NCBI RefSeq assembly: GCF_000378405.1
Contig: NZ_KB899636.1
Coordinates: 1,959,570 to 2,014,737 of the forward strand
Length of the DNA stretch: 55,168 nt
Source of the DNA: Succinimonas amylolytica DSM 2873
GTDB taxonomy: Bacteria > Pseudomonadota > Gammaproteobacteria > Enterobacterales > Succinivibrionaceae
Direction: 5' to 3'
Part shown: in pieces, positions 10,201-20,600 of the stretch
Layout of the letters: every line of letters begins with the position of its first letter
Position numbering within the stretch: the stretch's first letter is position 1
Made by a program: the position numbers and the translations under genes
Notes under the pieces: model-generated
The model's database searches: none
Seen by the model: the letters and a program-made list of their open reading frames with translations, nothing else
Told to the model about the DNA's origin: nothing

Positions 10201-11569
10201 GCAGGAGTCCGGAAAGAAGGCTGCTACGGAGAAGGTGGTTTCCGAGGTGGTGGCCGGAGCGGTATCCGGTGCCATTGCCGGAACCCTTGCCAGTGCGGCC
10301 CTGGAAAACGAGGCGGCTGCTTCTTCAGGAATTGCTCCCAGGGAGCCGGCCAGAGCTGAGCCCGCAACTGATAATTCCGTGTCCGCCCCGGTCTCAGGAA
10401 AGACCGCTCCGGCCGGAGCCGCCGGAATCATGAATGCAGTCCGGGAGGAGATCATGAAACCGGGGCCCGCTCTCTGTGAGGGTGAGGTTATAAAGCCGCG
10501 TCCCAGGCCTCAGGCTCCGGATCCTGTGCCGCAAAAGACACTTTCGGAACCGGAAGAAATCCGGGCAGAGAGAGCGGAGTCAGGGCCCGTAAAAGAAGCT
10601 TCTTCGGAGAAGCCTTACCAGGATGTGGCCGCCTCCCGGGCGGAAAAGCCGGTGATGCAGCAGGCCAGAAAGTCTGGCTGGAGCTTTAAGAATCTGTTCA
10701 GCAAGGGCGTTAAAAGCAGTGAAGTTCCTGCTTCCGGAGAGACTGCTGCCGGAGTCGCGGAACCCCCGGCACCAAAGCCTCGTCCCGAGCAGGATCCCAT
10801 GCATATTGACGAATCCGTCTCCCGGGAGCTCGGAGATAATGACGAGTTCCGGTACCGGTTCGAGCCGGCTCCTAAGGTTCGGGATTCTGAGCCTGCTTCT
10901 CCCCAGTCTGCCGCAGTGCGGCCTTCCGGAGCCCCCGGGAAGCCGGTTATCGGCGGTGCGGCTTCAATGAGTCCGGTGCCCGAGCCTCAGAAGGATTTGC
11001 CGCAGGATTCTGTAAAGCCGGTGCTTTCCGGAACACCCCCGGAGGATTCCGGAGCTCTGCATGAAGGAGTGGTAAGCAGAATTTCTGAAATCCCGGTTTC
11101 CGCGCCCCCGCAGCCGGCCCCGGTGCCCCCGGAGCACAAAACGGAACCTCCGGTTTCGCTGGCCTCATCAGGAGCTCTTCCGGCGGGACTTCTTAAAAAG
11201 CTCCAGGAAAAGAAGACTCAAAAATCTCCAGAAGGTGTTCCGCCGCCCGCGCCGGCACCCCGGGATCCGGTTTCGGAAGTGGCAGAGGCATCGCGGGGAG
11301 CTCCGTCCGCAGAGGCGGTACAGTCTCCGCTGCCTCAGCAGGGCAATTCTCCGGTACTTTCCGGATCAGTGCCTGCTCCGGAGCCGGCAGTGTCTTCAGT
11401 GATGCAGAACGGCGATATGGATTTCGAGCTTTCCGGAGCGGAAGAGGAGATGAGCTATGAACAGCGGGCCCGCATGGAAAGATTCCGTAATCGTTCTGGC
11501 AGCGAGGAGGCTAAGCCCAAGCGTATCGATATCAGAGAGCTGCTGAGAAATCACCACAGCAATCTTTGA
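7262..11569 (+). CDS. RavA-type MoxR AAA+ ATPase with very long C-terminal extension
   Basis: The first 330 residues align well with E. coli RavA, a MoxR AAA+ ATPase that works with the VWA protein ViaA in stress, respiration and aminoglycoside sensitivity. Visible are Walker A GPPGTAKS (74-81), the FEHLMHRFCTPEEIFGP segment, Walker B FLDE ending at D141-E142, sensor VASNE, the LYDRF arginine finger and a later SYVSDRRW sensor-2 segment. RavA is about 500 residues; this protein has 1435. After a globular middle that I do not recognise comes a charged coiled coil near 895-930. A long Ala/Pro/Glu-rich region follows, probably disordered, with a small-residue hydrophobic stretch near 990-1015. 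The protein ends in a basic tail. The ViaA-like gene follows at once, so the pair is likely one transcript. The extended tail may recruit partners, which is an inference. Confidence 0.85.
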   Translation: MQSKEDQALNSPVVKDQADSLNTPDSGRQTNDVRLAERIRYIMDCIAENLVDRDYVVRLAVLAVLAGQNIFLYGPPGTAKSMLSRRLASIVRGGKYFEHLMHRFCTPEEIFGPVSLSELKKDNYERKTAGYLPDADFAFLDEIWKSSPAVLNTLLTIINERSFHNGSRVEKVPLRSLAVASNEIPDAESGMEALYDRFPVRIPVFPVKGEGAFRRLITNSAESSLEDFEKKFQGISPEEYQAWLREIRQMPLSEHTVAALSLIREEMLRVSGTPLSVKDHDFREGGDPGVSRNAEPRFSYVSDRRWIQVADLLRAAAFFNGHERVLLSELPLAVTALWNAPAEISAFRDLVYNSIRTVLSRMIRDGSTGRFLDTGREIGELIKRYSDPDSFKNSGVQVKLTPEREVWFRFLNDTGLCYRALDRMWNNDAVMEEFSLSSIWAPGVRKEVRNPRENSRAGFVPVVGDIIRIVVTRDLNGYLGNIDLPGLECFGFSVPGMLGSNGALTDDNHFTCKAGLLPKLMQIYLKSCLDPEVELYARISGLPQHPTLDGKLQVTVRINFEGIFAERYLREDIPFCDTDKMTEIKPVSVGVDGRSVYGDFLFEPGFRLYSAQMENNDSVIVSIEDKTPLPARGEVCEYWNRFMGSRYELCEVNSYRKWFHNRVQELRLAECREISCRIMPDGRGNYILVHKGLCCISDELSRIQNHDELSAMMSSVVAMRLQGIDEKRCLLMVSSLNGADLTGIWMNYEGIVSMHPCDIRDENFEVSGTAESAKLENGDCRIAIKTDEGLLEAVLIDKTYKVLSDFSGDLGRLSEKMSLNRDLVAMVTRDLENREELVNSSIFLSNTDKYEFTRLLKEIYEPYFNECSVSSTYEIQLTELLSRYEKITIPKIDMSLREQVRKEAERIEAEKRALQEQIAREEEERQKRAREESARNAPAPEASASLARNPDATLGSGAATGISKEPEKTPAEVRREEILEQESGKKAATEKVVSEVVAGAVSGAIAGTLASAALENEAAASSGIAPREPARAEPATDNSVSAPVSGKTAPAGAAGIMNAVREEIMKPGPALCEGEVIKPRPRPQAPDPVPQKTLSEPEEIRAERAESGPVKEASSEKPYQDVAASRAEKPVMQQARKSGWSFKNLFSKGVKSSEVPASGETAAGVAEPPAPKPRPEQDPMHIDESVSRELGDNDEFRYRFEPAPKVRDSEPASPQSAAVRPSGAPGKPVIGGAASMSPVPEPQKDLPQDSVKPVLSGTPPEDSGALHEGVVSRISEIPVSAPPQPAPVPPEHKTEPPVSLASSGALPAGLLKKLQEKKTQKSPEGVPPPAPAPRDPVSEVAEASRGAPSAEAVQSPLPQQGNSPVLSGSVPAPEPAVSSVMQNGDMDFELSGAEEEMSYEQRARMERFRNRSGSEEAKPKRIDIRELLRNHHSNL

Positions 11570-11600
11570 TTTCCGGTTTATGCTGAAGGGAGCGGCTGCC

Positions 11601-13271
11601 ATGTATGCGGATGAATGTAATTCTGCCGGCGAAGATAGGTTTCTGACGGATTTTGAGGGGGTTATCCGGGATCTCGGGGTGCGGCTTCAGCCCCGGAGAT
11701 GGATATCTGAACGGGAGCAGAAGTCGGTCAGCCGGGCGGTAAAGGTGATTCAGGAGCTGGAAACCGAGATTCTGGATCGGCTGAAAAAACAGGAAAAGGG
11801 CAGTCCCGAGGAGCTTTTTGATCTCCGTAGGCTCGGCTGGCTGTCCCAGCTCTCTCCTCTGGAAATCGTCCGGGAGCCGGCCTATCTTGAGCAGCTCCGG
11901 GAACTTATTCAGACTCATGCTCCTGACGAGAATTTCGCCAGTGTGACAGAGAGCTTTCGGGTATACCGGGAACTCCTGGAGGAGGCTGTTCCGGCAGAGC
12001 CTGACACTGCGGGCTCCCGCTGGGAACGGGAGGACCGGCTGCTTATTGCCGCGAACCGCTTTCGGGCTGTCTGGGAAATCCGGATATCCGGGGTTTCCCG
12101 GGCCATTCGGAACCGGGTTGCGGCCCGGGAGCAGGTGATTCGGGATTTTCTGAACGATGCCGGTGATACCCAGTTTGAGGATATGTATTCCGGAATCCGG
12201 TTCTCTATGGAAAACGGCATTCCCTCCGATGTTTTTACTGCCATTCAGGACGGCGACCGGGACTGGCTGGAAAGAGCAGCCCGGCATTTTGTATCCCAGT
12301 TTGATATCCGGAAGAGGGATCTCTCCTATGTCCTCAGCTCCTACCGGGAGCTGCGCACCTCCAAAACCGGTTTCGGCTATCTCAGGTATATAAACGAGGT
12401 TCAGAAGAATCCGGAGCTTGCCGCTCTGGTGGACGAGCTTGGCCGCAGTCTCTCTCTTGACGAGGTTTTTCGGGAGGAGCAGGAAGAGCTCCGGCAGGCT
12501 TTGAAGGAGGCCCGGGGCAGCAGGATCCGCCCGGAGACCGACAGCATTAATGGCATAAGGCGCGACAATTATATTCCCTATGTTCTTCCGGAGGAGTTTG
12601 TCAGGCTGGCGGATCCCGACCTGGAGATCCTGTTTGATATTCATTATCTGGAACGTACTCTGCTTTCCTTTGATTTTAACAGAATGACCGGCGTGTTTAA
12701 GAATCTGCCGGAGTTCGGCAGAGGGGCCGGAAAGGGCCGGGGGCCTCTTATCATCTGCGTGGATACCAGTGCCTCCATGAAGGGCCGGAATGAAAACCTG
12801 GCCAAGGCCACCGCTCTTATGGCAGCTCTCAGATGTCTGGAAAACCGGAGACCGTGCTTTCTGATAAACTTCTCGGTAAAGACTGTAGCGCTCCGGGTTT
12901 CTCCGGATCGCAAAACAGAAGCTCTTTCCAACCTGAGCGAATTTCTTTCCCGCTCCTTTCACGGCGGTACCAGCATTGACGAAATGGTGAAGGATTCTCT
13001 GGACATTGTTTCCCGGGAGGATTCCTTCAGGAGGGCCGATCTCCTCTGTCTTACCGATGGCCAGCTGACCTGTTCTCCCGATACTGCGGAGCGGATTCGC
13101 GGTATCCGGGATACCCACGGAGTGCGGTTTTTTGAACTGATTTTCGGATATTCCGGACTTGCGGATTCCGGGGTGTTCGATGCGGTATACGAGTACACCA
13201 TGAGGGGAATCCGGCGTTTTCGGAAGAATGCCGGAACTCCTGACATCCTGTTCGGAAATCCCCTTTCCTGA
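11601..13271 (+). CDS. ViaA-like VWA-domain protein
   Basis: This 556-residue protein matches ViaA in its C-terminal half. The von Willebrand factor A domain carries the metal-site motif D388-T-S390-A-S392 inside GPLIICVDTSASM, then LINFS, a FHGGTS threonine loop and a LTDGQL aspartate. The N-terminal part is helical, as in ViaA. In E. coli ViaA binds and activates RavA, and both act at the membrane. The gene begins 31 bases after the RavA-like gene, as in the ravA-viaA operon. The frame is open from 11580, but AAGGGAG sits at the right distance before ATG 11601, so that start is preferred. Confidence 0.85.
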   Translation: MYADECNSAGEDRFLTDFEGVIRDLGVRLQPRRWISEREQKSVSRAVKVIQELETEILDRLKKQEKGSPEELFDLRRLGWLSQLSPLEIVREPAYLEQLRELIQTHAPDENFASVTESFRVYRELLEEAVPAEPDTAGSRWEREDRLLIAANRFRAVWEIRISGVSRAIRNRVAAREQVIRDFLNDAGDTQFEDMYSGIRFSMENGIPSDVFTAIQDGDRDWLERAARHFVSQFDIRKRDLSYVLSSYRELRTSKTGFGYLRYINEVQKNPELAALVDELGRSLSLDEVFREEQEELRQALKEARGSRIRPETDSINGIRRDNYIPYVLPEEFVRLADPDLEILFDIHYLERTLLSFDFNRMTGVFKNLPEFGRGAGKGRGPLIICVDTSASMKGRNENLAKATALMAALRCLENRRPCFLINFSVKTVALRVSPDRKTEALSNLSEFLSRSFHGGTSIDEMVKDSLDIVSREDSFRRADLLCLTDGQLTCSPDTAERIRGIRDTHGVRFFELIFGYSGLADSGVFDAVYEYTMRGIRRFRKNAGTPDILFGNPLS

Positions 13272-13575
13272 TCATCATGAAGAAACAGCATTGCGGGTCC
13301 CGGAGGACAGGAGGGCCGCCAGCCCCGTAAGGGGAAAGCCTGGCCTGGGATTCGGGACAGTCCTGCTTTTCAGGAAACATAAAGCGCAGTGCGCGGGAGA
13401 CGGACAGTCTTAGGTGATTTGTATTCAGATGCAGGATGTAACCAGAGTGAGAGCTTCCCGTTTTCATAGAAAGCTGAGTGCAGGGTGGCATAGTGCTGTT
13501 CCGCATGGGGCTCGTGAGTTTTTTTGTTTAGCAGCTAATGCTGTCAGTATTTCAGATTAGAGGGGTAATACATTT
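13272..13575. other. Intergenic stretch between the ViaA-like and kinase-like genes
   Basis: No gene is supported. It holds a short palindrome, GCGCAGTGCGC, near 13385. I see no terminator with a T run, so read-through from the upstream pair into the kinase gene is possible. A ribosome site (GAGGGG) lies 10 bases before 13576. Confidence 0.3.
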
Positions 13576-16500
13576 ATGTCCGGACCTGGTGCAGTGGGGA
13601 ATACCAATTATCAAGACATCAATAATGACATGCTTTCCGGAAATATCAAGGTTGGCAGAACGGCTGAGCAGGTCGAGGCGGAATACCGGCGCAATACCGC
13701 TTCTACTGCCAAAAGAGTTTTCCTTGGCATTATAACATTTGGGGGCTATGCCATTTATCATGCCTGCAAGGACAGCAAGTACAGGAGCGAGATGAAGTCT
13801 CTCTGCAAGGGCACTCAGGATTTTTATAATAATCTTGCCGAGATTAAGAAAAGATCCCAGAAGGGGGTGGAGCTGAATGATTTTAAGGGCAAAATGTGCC
13901 ATGAGGATGTGACCTTTTCCAAGAATGCCAATGATCAGCTTTATGTTACCTTTTCCGACAAGTCCACTCATGAGATAAAGGATGCCGCGCAGGTCACCAA
14001 AAATATTGAGCTCGACATCATGGCTCATTCCCAGTTTTTTGACAGAAACTTTATTGTAGATACCATTCTGAAAAAATATGAGAATGCTCTCAGCAAGGGG
14101 CGGGAAGAGCTGGGCCAGGAGAATAATGTCTACATGGATGTCGAGGAGGTGGATCGGCGCTATGATGATGACCAGGACATGAACCACGTAAAAATGTTTA
14201 ACATGGGACGTGATCTCAGCAAAATCAGACCTCTGCGCAATGAATACAAGGAGCAGTTTGACCGGCTTCTGGCCAAGCTCTTCGAATCAAGACTGGGGCT
14301 TGAACCGTCAGAAACCAAATATATCGATCGCAGTATCGGGGTCATGCTGGCGGAAAATGTTATGAACGGCACGATCAGAACCGCAGCCGATGCCCGTGCA
14401 TTTATCAACCGCAATGCCTCTGCCACTCATTTTACCACTGTGGAGAGCGCCCGGATATTTGATCAGTTTGAGGAGGCGCAGGCCCGGGAGAAGGGAAACG
14501 GCAATCTTGACATCTTTAATGCTGACAGGAATGACAGGGTGCCGCTGAACACGGTGAGCTTTAAGGACGGCTATGTTAAGTCAGGGGACAACCCTCTGGT
14601 TCCGGCCGGAGAAAACAAGGTGGTTCATGACTTTGTCGCCAATCTTATTTCCGACCTGAATACTGCAAAGCAGGATCGGGATCTGACTCATGACGCCTCA
14701 AAGCAGGCCATTAACGATAAGGTGATGATCACCTCCGGCGAGCGGCTCCGGAAACTGTTTAGCGATAACGGCAAAACCGTAGCGCTGCTGATGAAGAACC
14801 GCGAGGAGTCTCTTAAGAACCCGGAAACCAAATCTCTTCTGGACTCGCTGGAGCCGAAATTCCGCGATGCTCTTAATGCGGAGCTTGACAAGCTTAACGA
14901 CAGATATAATGCTCGGGTAAATGAGATCAAAAGAAGGATTGCCGATACCGAAAACACTATTAAAGAGTCATTGAATAAGGGAAATAAAGAAAACAGCCCC
15001 TTTATCCTGGATCTCAAGGACGGGCTCAGAAGGCGCAAGGATGCTCTTAATTATCTGGATGATGAAAATGGCGGGAGAGCGAATTTTCTGAGGGAGGAGC
15101 TCAGAGAACAGAAAAAGCAGGAAGATAAAATCAAGCATTCCTTTAACACCACCAATCTTGATGATGTCAGCAATGAGGAGATGGATCAGCTGGGCTTCAC
15201 CAAACGGGTGAAGGATGATGAGAGTATTAAGGCAAAGCTAGGCGACTTCTACAATCTGAGTGAAAAGCGGGAAGAGCTTACCCTGGGCGCTCACTTTTTC
15301 TCCGAAATGGAACTCCGTCTTAATCGGGCGGCGGACGAAGGCTGCCGGGATTTCCAGAAGAAGATTTCCGGAATGATCGATAGCGTCTTTCCGAAGCAGG
15401 CCGGGAGAGTCGGCCATGATGTGAATTCTCTCAATAACGCCTCGCTCACCGATATTCTCGGAACCGCGGCGGAAGACAATCAGCTCCAGATGATTAAGGA
15501 AGCTCTCAAGATCTATTTTGCCGAGATGCCGATAATGGATCAGCGGGCCATGCTGGCTGCGGAAGCCCGCTACTGCATGATTGACGAGAACACCTCCGAC
15601 GGTGCGAAGCTCGGTGCGATTCTGAAGGGTGCCGGACCGGTTATGCAGAAGATGCTGCAGGGACTTGATCCCAGAATGTTTGCGGGATCCCCGGATTTTC
15701 AGATGGCCATTGCCGACATGAAGGACAAACTGGCTCCGATTTCCCAGGAGGCCATTCATGCCTATCTTTATGACATTGTTAAGAATTCCGGCGGCGCTAT
15801 TTCCAAAATTGACGTCAACAGGGCACTGGGCGCAGCCTCGGTGGCGCAGGCTCTGAAATGCACGGTGCACTATGCGAACGGTCAGAGCAGGGAATGTGTT
15901 ATCAAGATTCTCCGTCCCGATGCCGAAATGAAGGCCCGCCGCGAGTTTGACATATTTATCAAGGCCGCCCAAACCGTGAAGCACGGCATGGAAGCAACAT
16001 TCAGGGGGCAGTTTAACAGTATCCTCGAGGAGCTGGATCTGACCAACGAGGCCAAAAATGTCGCGAAGGGCAATGAGGTATACCAGTACAGCAAGGAGAC
16101 CTATAACAGCAAAGATCTGAAACAGACCTACGGTTCCTTCAGCAATGTCAGCAGCATGAAGCTTGCGGAAGGCATCGCCCCCACCAAGAATGTCATGGTG
16201 CTGGAGGAGGTTCCGGGCTCAACCATGGAAACCTATCTGAACGAAACCCGGGATAAGACCCGGGAGGTTGCCGGCCAGACCAGAAGTGCAATTGCCAGCC
16301 GCGGCCCTGAAAATGCCCCGGCACTGGCGCTGAATGCAGTCCAGGAGCTTGACAGGCTGTATGCGGATGTCAGGAAAAAGTATGATGCCCTGGTCAATCT
16401 TTCCTATATGTGGGCTAACGAGGGCCTGTTTGCCGAAGGCTTTTACCACGGCGATATTCACAAGGGCAACATCATGACCCAGGCCGGCTGGAAGGAAGGA

Positions 16501-17151
16501 AATCCGGCTGACAGCGGCATTACCCTTATTGATTTCGGTAATGCCTCGCATCTGGACAAGAACTCCCGGGCTGCGGTGGTAAAGGTTGTGGCCGGTGCTG
16601 CCACCAACGACGCCTCCCTTTGTCTTGAGGGTTATAAGAAGCTTCTGTCTCCGGAAAGTCTGAGAATTTTCGAGAGTAATAAGGATGAAATCAATGCAAA
16701 GGCAGCGGCTATTTTCCAGAAAGGCACTCTTAAGGATACCTCTCTCCGTCTGCAGGCAGTTATAAAGATTATGCAGGAGGATTATTCCATAGAGGTGCCG
16801 TCCGCCATCCATAATTTTATGGAAAGCCAGCGCCGCCTTCAGAATGCCATGGATGATACCCTGGCGGTCATGAAGGAAATTGCTGCCGAGAGGAAGAGCC
16901 TTATCAGTCCTTACATTGACAGTATTGAAGACGAGGAGGTAAAGGAGACTGTCCGGAAGAATATTGCCAGTGCCGACAGCTATAGGCCGAAGACGCTCAT
17001 AAATGCCATTACTGATGTGGTGAAGCAGAATCTCTATGCCGCCATGAAGTCTATCGGCAGCGCATCCAAGGCCAAACAGTGCTATGACAAGATCAGAAAT
17101 GATGAGGATTTTCTGGTCAATCAGCCGGGCGGCAATGCCATTCAGGTCTGA
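13576..17151 (+). CDS. Large protein with C-terminal ABC1/UbiB-like kinase domain
   Basis: A 1191-residue protein. Residues from about 740 to 1010 have the features of the ABC1/AarF/UbiB atypical kinase family: an alanine-rich nucleotide loop LGAASVAQAL, the lysine of CVIKILRP (K777), a glutamate in FNSILEELD, the catalytic-loop form GDIHKGNI (D960 to I966) and the metal-binding DFG of LIDFGNA (D986). These are the residues needed for nucleotide binding, so it is probably active. Classical UbiB-type proteins are about 500-550 residues and act in quinone synthesis. Here some 740 residues of helical, charged sequence, with one short hydrophobic patch near 45-60, come first and match nothing I know. 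Position after the RavA-ViaA pair suggests a regulatory or effector kinase, not quinone synthesis. That is inference. Confidence 0.75.
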   Translation: MSGPGAVGNTNYQDINNDMLSGNIKVGRTAEQVEAEYRRNTASTAKRVFLGIITFGGYAIYHACKDSKYRSEMKSLCKGTQDFYNNLAEIKKRSQKGVELNDFKGKMCHEDVTFSKNANDQLYVTFSDKSTHEIKDAAQVTKNIELDIMAHSQFFDRNFIVDTILKKYENALSKGREELGQENNVYMDVEEVDRRYDDDQDMNHVKMFNMGRDLSKIRPLRNEYKEQFDRLLAKLFESRLGLEPSETKYIDRSIGVMLAENVMNGTIRTAADARAFINRNASATHFTTVESARIFDQFEEAQAREKGNGNLDIFNADRNDRVPLNTVSFKDGYVKSGDNPLVPAGENKVVHDFVANLISDLNTAKQDRDLTHDASKQAINDKVMITSGERLRKLFSDNGKTVALLMKNREESLKNPETKSLLDSLEPKFRDALNAELDKLNDRYNARVNEIKRRIADTENTIKESLNKGNKENSPFILDLKDGLRRRKDALNYLDDENGGRANFLREELREQKKQEDKIKHSFNTTNLDDVSNEEMDQLGFTKRVKDDESIKAKLGDFYNLSEKREELTLGAHFFSEMELRLNRAADEGCRDFQKKISGMIDSVFPKQAGRVGHDVNSLNNASLTDILGTAAEDNQLQMIKEALKIYFAEMPIMDQRAMLAAEARYCMIDENTSDGAKLGAILKGAGPVMQKMLQGLDPRMFAGSPDFQMAIADMKDKLAPISQEAIHAYLYDIVKNSGGAISKIDVNRALGAASVAQALKCTVHYANGQSRECVIKILRPDAEMKARREFDIFIKAAQTVKHGMEATFRGQFNSILEELDLTNEAKNVAKGNEVYQYSKETYNSKDLKQTYGSFSNVSSMKLAEGIAPTKNVMVLEEVPGSTMETYLNETRDKTREVAGQTRSAIASRGPENAPALALNAVQELDRLYADVRKKYDALVNLSYMWANEGLFAEGFYHGDIHKGNIMTQAGWKEGNPADSGITLIDFGNASHLDKNSRAAVVKVVAGAATNDASLCLEGYKKLLSPESLRIFESNKDEINAKAAAIFQKGTLKDTSLRLQAVIKIMQEDYSIEVPSAIHNFMESQRRLQNAMDDTLAVMKEIAAERKSLISPYIDSIEDEEVKETVRKNIASADSYRPKTLINAITDVVKQNLYAAMKSIGSASKAKQCYDKIRNDEDFLVNQPGGNAIQV

Positions 17152-17185
17152 TCCTGTCACGGTCTGAGGGCATCTCTAGGAGAAG

Positions 17186-17225
17186 CGGGGACTGTTCCTT
17201 TAGGAGGACGTTCCCGTTTTATTAT
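17186..17225 (+). terminator. Terminator after the kinase-like gene
   Basis: CGGGGAC and GTTCCCG form a 7-bp stem with one G-T pair, with a further TCC/GGA inside, followed by TTTTATT. It would separate transcription of the kinase-like gene from the CARF-HEPN gene. Confidence 0.55.
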
Positions 17226-17628
17226 TCTGCTGATACATTTAAATGGCATGTTCCATGAGCTCCCCGCCGCATCTGTATTTTTGCGCCCGCCTGTTCGGTG
17301 GTTTTCCCCCGCTTCCCTGAGCATCAGTAATAAACGGGGAGGAAATAGTTACGATTTCTTTCCGGGAAGGGGGCGGAACTGTAATTTGTGTTTTGATTTT
17401 TAAGGTTCCTGCGGGATATGAAATAATTAGCTGTGCTAAACTGTTTCTGCTGTCATGAAGAGGCTGTTTCCGGGCTGTTCCGCAGTTTTTGCTGCGGCCG
17501 GGCAGGAAGCTTCGATTCTGTGCCGTACGGCCTGGCCATGGCAGACGGCTCCCCGGGGAATGCCCGCTGTGTCCGTATTTATTTCACCATCATGATTTTT
17601 TTATTTCTAGTACCGGGATTACAACTAT
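17226..17628. other. Intergenic stretch before the tandem CARF-HEPN gene
   Basis: No gene is supported. It should contain the promoter of the next gene. T/A-rich segments at 17391-17435 and 17592-17628 are candidates, but no clear hexamer pair stands out. Confidence 0.3.
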
Positions 17629-20600
17629 ATGAATTCATCTCCTTTATCTGCCATGCTGATTTCCTTTCTGGGAAAAGGGGAATACTGGCCGGCCTCCTAC
17701 AGCTATCCTGACTGTGAACCCATTACTTGCCGGTATGGTGCGGTTGCCTTTATGGCATATCTTAAGGAGCACAAAAATGTCACCATTAACCGGCTGGTGA
17801 TATGCGGTACTGACTCCAGTTCCTGGACTCTCCTTCCTTCCTATCTGGAGGATCTTGCCGCGCGGATATTCGGGACAGATCAGGATCCTGCGGCGGTTAT
17901 GGAAGGACTCAGGAAGGTATCCCGGGGAGCTTCTGCCCGGGAACTTGCCAGGCTTGCCTCCGCTTCGCGCGGGGCGGATTTCGGAGCAGAATTTTCAGAG
18001 GCGCTGAAAGCTTTTGAAAACGACCTTTCCCAGGTACTGCAGCCTGCCGGACTGGTTCCGATCCTGATAAGGCATGCTGAAGACTTTTCCACCTACGACC
18101 GGCAGACAGATCTTTTGCATGCCATTCAGGATGCCGGTCTGGTTACCGGGGATACCCGGATTTATCTGGACATCACCTATGGCCTTAGAATCATGTCCTT
18201 TATGATATTTACGAGCTTCCAGAGCCTCTGCTATACCAGCGGAATTAAGATCTCCGGGATCTGCTATTCCCCGGAGTATATGCCAAGGTCTGAGCCGGCA
18301 GAAAGGCTGTCCTTTATTGAAGGCATCAAGAACAGACTGCGGTTCCTGAAAAGGACGGCCCCGGATCTCTTTCAGAAAAAAAAGCATGAGGTGGTGGAAA
18401 TTCTGAATTCCCTGAAACAGCCCCAGACGTCCCGGAGTCAGGGGAATGCTCCGTCCGGGCCGTCGCAGCCGCGCCCATCCCGGGTCTGCTTTCTGGATTC
18501 CATAGCCGGGCTTCTTCAGGACGCCGCCGCGGTTAACCGTTTCCGGGTGTCGCTGGATCCTCTGGAATTCGAGCCGCAGCTTCGGGGGAACGGGACCTCC
18601 GGCAGGAATGACTGCTGGACACCGGAGGAAGCCAGGAAGCTTCGGGAAATCTCCTATCGCCTTAATGTCTGCGATTATGATGCCGCCGGCCCGCTTCAGG
18701 CGCTGAAGGAAAGGATTAAGTCCGGGGCCGGAAGAAAGGAGGTATCCGAAATTCTGGACCAGACCTTCAGCTGGACTGATTCCTATTTCGGAAGCCGGGA
18801 ACCTGCTGTGCGCTCCCGGGCTTTAAAGAAGCTTGCCGCCCGGTACCTTGATGCCGGCGACTACCTTCATGCCGTGAACAGCTGCTACCGTGCCATTAAC
18901 GAAATTGAGTTTGCCGGTCAGACCGGAGGGGGGGAGCAGGAACTCCGGGGGCTGATCCGCAGGCGGTACGGATCTGATTTCGAAAATGTCTTTATAAAGC
19001 AGCTAAGGGCTATGGTGGTGCATCTTAATGATAAGACTGAAGTTCTTGACGATTCCAAAGCCTTTATCCATAGGATGATTGCGGTTGACAACGATAATAT
19101 TATCGATGCCGCGGAGCTTCGGAACTATTTCAGAAAATGCTTTGCTGCTTTGGGTGTTGACTGCGCCCCGCAGCCGGAATCCCGGGGGCACGTGCTGTTT
19201 TCGTTTATCGGCGCCGGGGATTACGGACATGCCTCGTATCGCTACCGCGATCCCTTCCGCCCGGATGCTCACGATTTTGATCTGGAAAACTCCGGAGCCA
19301 TCGGGGTTTCCCTGGCAGCCAGAATGTGCGGGCTCTCCTGCAAAGGCTCTTCCGGATCAGCCGAAAAAGCTTCAGGCCTTACCCGCTTTGTGATCCTGGG
19401 CACGCAAACCAGCAACTGGCGTGTTATTCTGGAATCGCTGGATCAGGAGTTTATCAGAAAGCATTCCCTTTCAGAAAATGTCTCCGGCGGCGGCTCCGGG
19501 GCTGCCGGAGAGAGCAGTATTGCTGCCGCGTTTCAGGCACTCAAACAGGAGGTGACGGAGAATCTCGGACGGGAGGACAATGTCCGGGGAGTGCTTCCGG
19601 AGGAGTGTCTTAAAAAGCTGAACGCGTTCTTTAAGACAGCAAGGGATTCCCTGGGACTGGAGATCGTTCTCGCGGCTACCGATGACAGTATCGCGAATCC
19701 TGAGGTGCAGAACAGCATTGTCGGGGTTATTGCAGCTAACGTCAGGAACGGTGACCGGGTATCTCTGGATATTACCCACTGCTACCGGATCGTCCCGATT
19801 CTCAGCATTTGCGCGCTCCTTTATCTCACGGCTGTCAGACAGATCGTGGTTGAGCATATATTCTACGGTGATGTGCCCATGGAGACGGAATTTAAAGAGC
19901 TTAACGGACTTAAGAAGGCTCAGCTTCCCGATGAGGAGTCCTTTTCCAGAGCAGCCGCGGAGATTACGGCGGTTCTGGGGGATGTTTCCGGGACGGAGAA
20001 TCTCTCGGGCTCCGTGTATGATATGCGGAATCTGCACCGGCTGGTAGAGTATGCGGCGGCGATTAATCAGTACCACGCCAGCGGCAATCTGGAATTTTTG
20101 CGGCCGCTGATAGAAACAGAGTTTTGCAAGAAGGATTTTGCAAGCTACGTTGACTTTATCAACGGCGTCATCCTTGACAATATCTCCATGTTCAGGGCCA
20201 GTGCGGAATTTCTGAATCCGGTGGTTGCCAGACTGGAGCAGGGCATCGGCGATCCGCTGCTCAGAACGCTGAAGGATGATATGCTGCGGGGACTTCAGTG
20301 GGTTAAGGAGCTTTCTGATGACAATACCGATTTCGGGATCCGGCTGCTTCTTCAGAAATCCAGTACCGCGCTGGAGAATCGCAACTACATTTTCTGCTAT
20401 ATAACCTGCTATGAGGCGATGCAGAAGATTTCGAAAAGGGAACGCCAGTTTATTGAAATGTACTGTAATAAGGGGCGGATCCGCATTAGTGAGCATCGCT
20501 TTATCGCAGATGCGGATCTTCCGCAGGAACAGAAGGATATCATTTCCCGCATAAACCAGGGCCTTGACAAAAAGGAACAGAAGGCTGCTGATGACGGGAC

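Noticed and set aside
11532-13118. 528-codon minus-strand frame
   Set aside because: Antisense to the ViaA-like gene with its clear VWA metal site.
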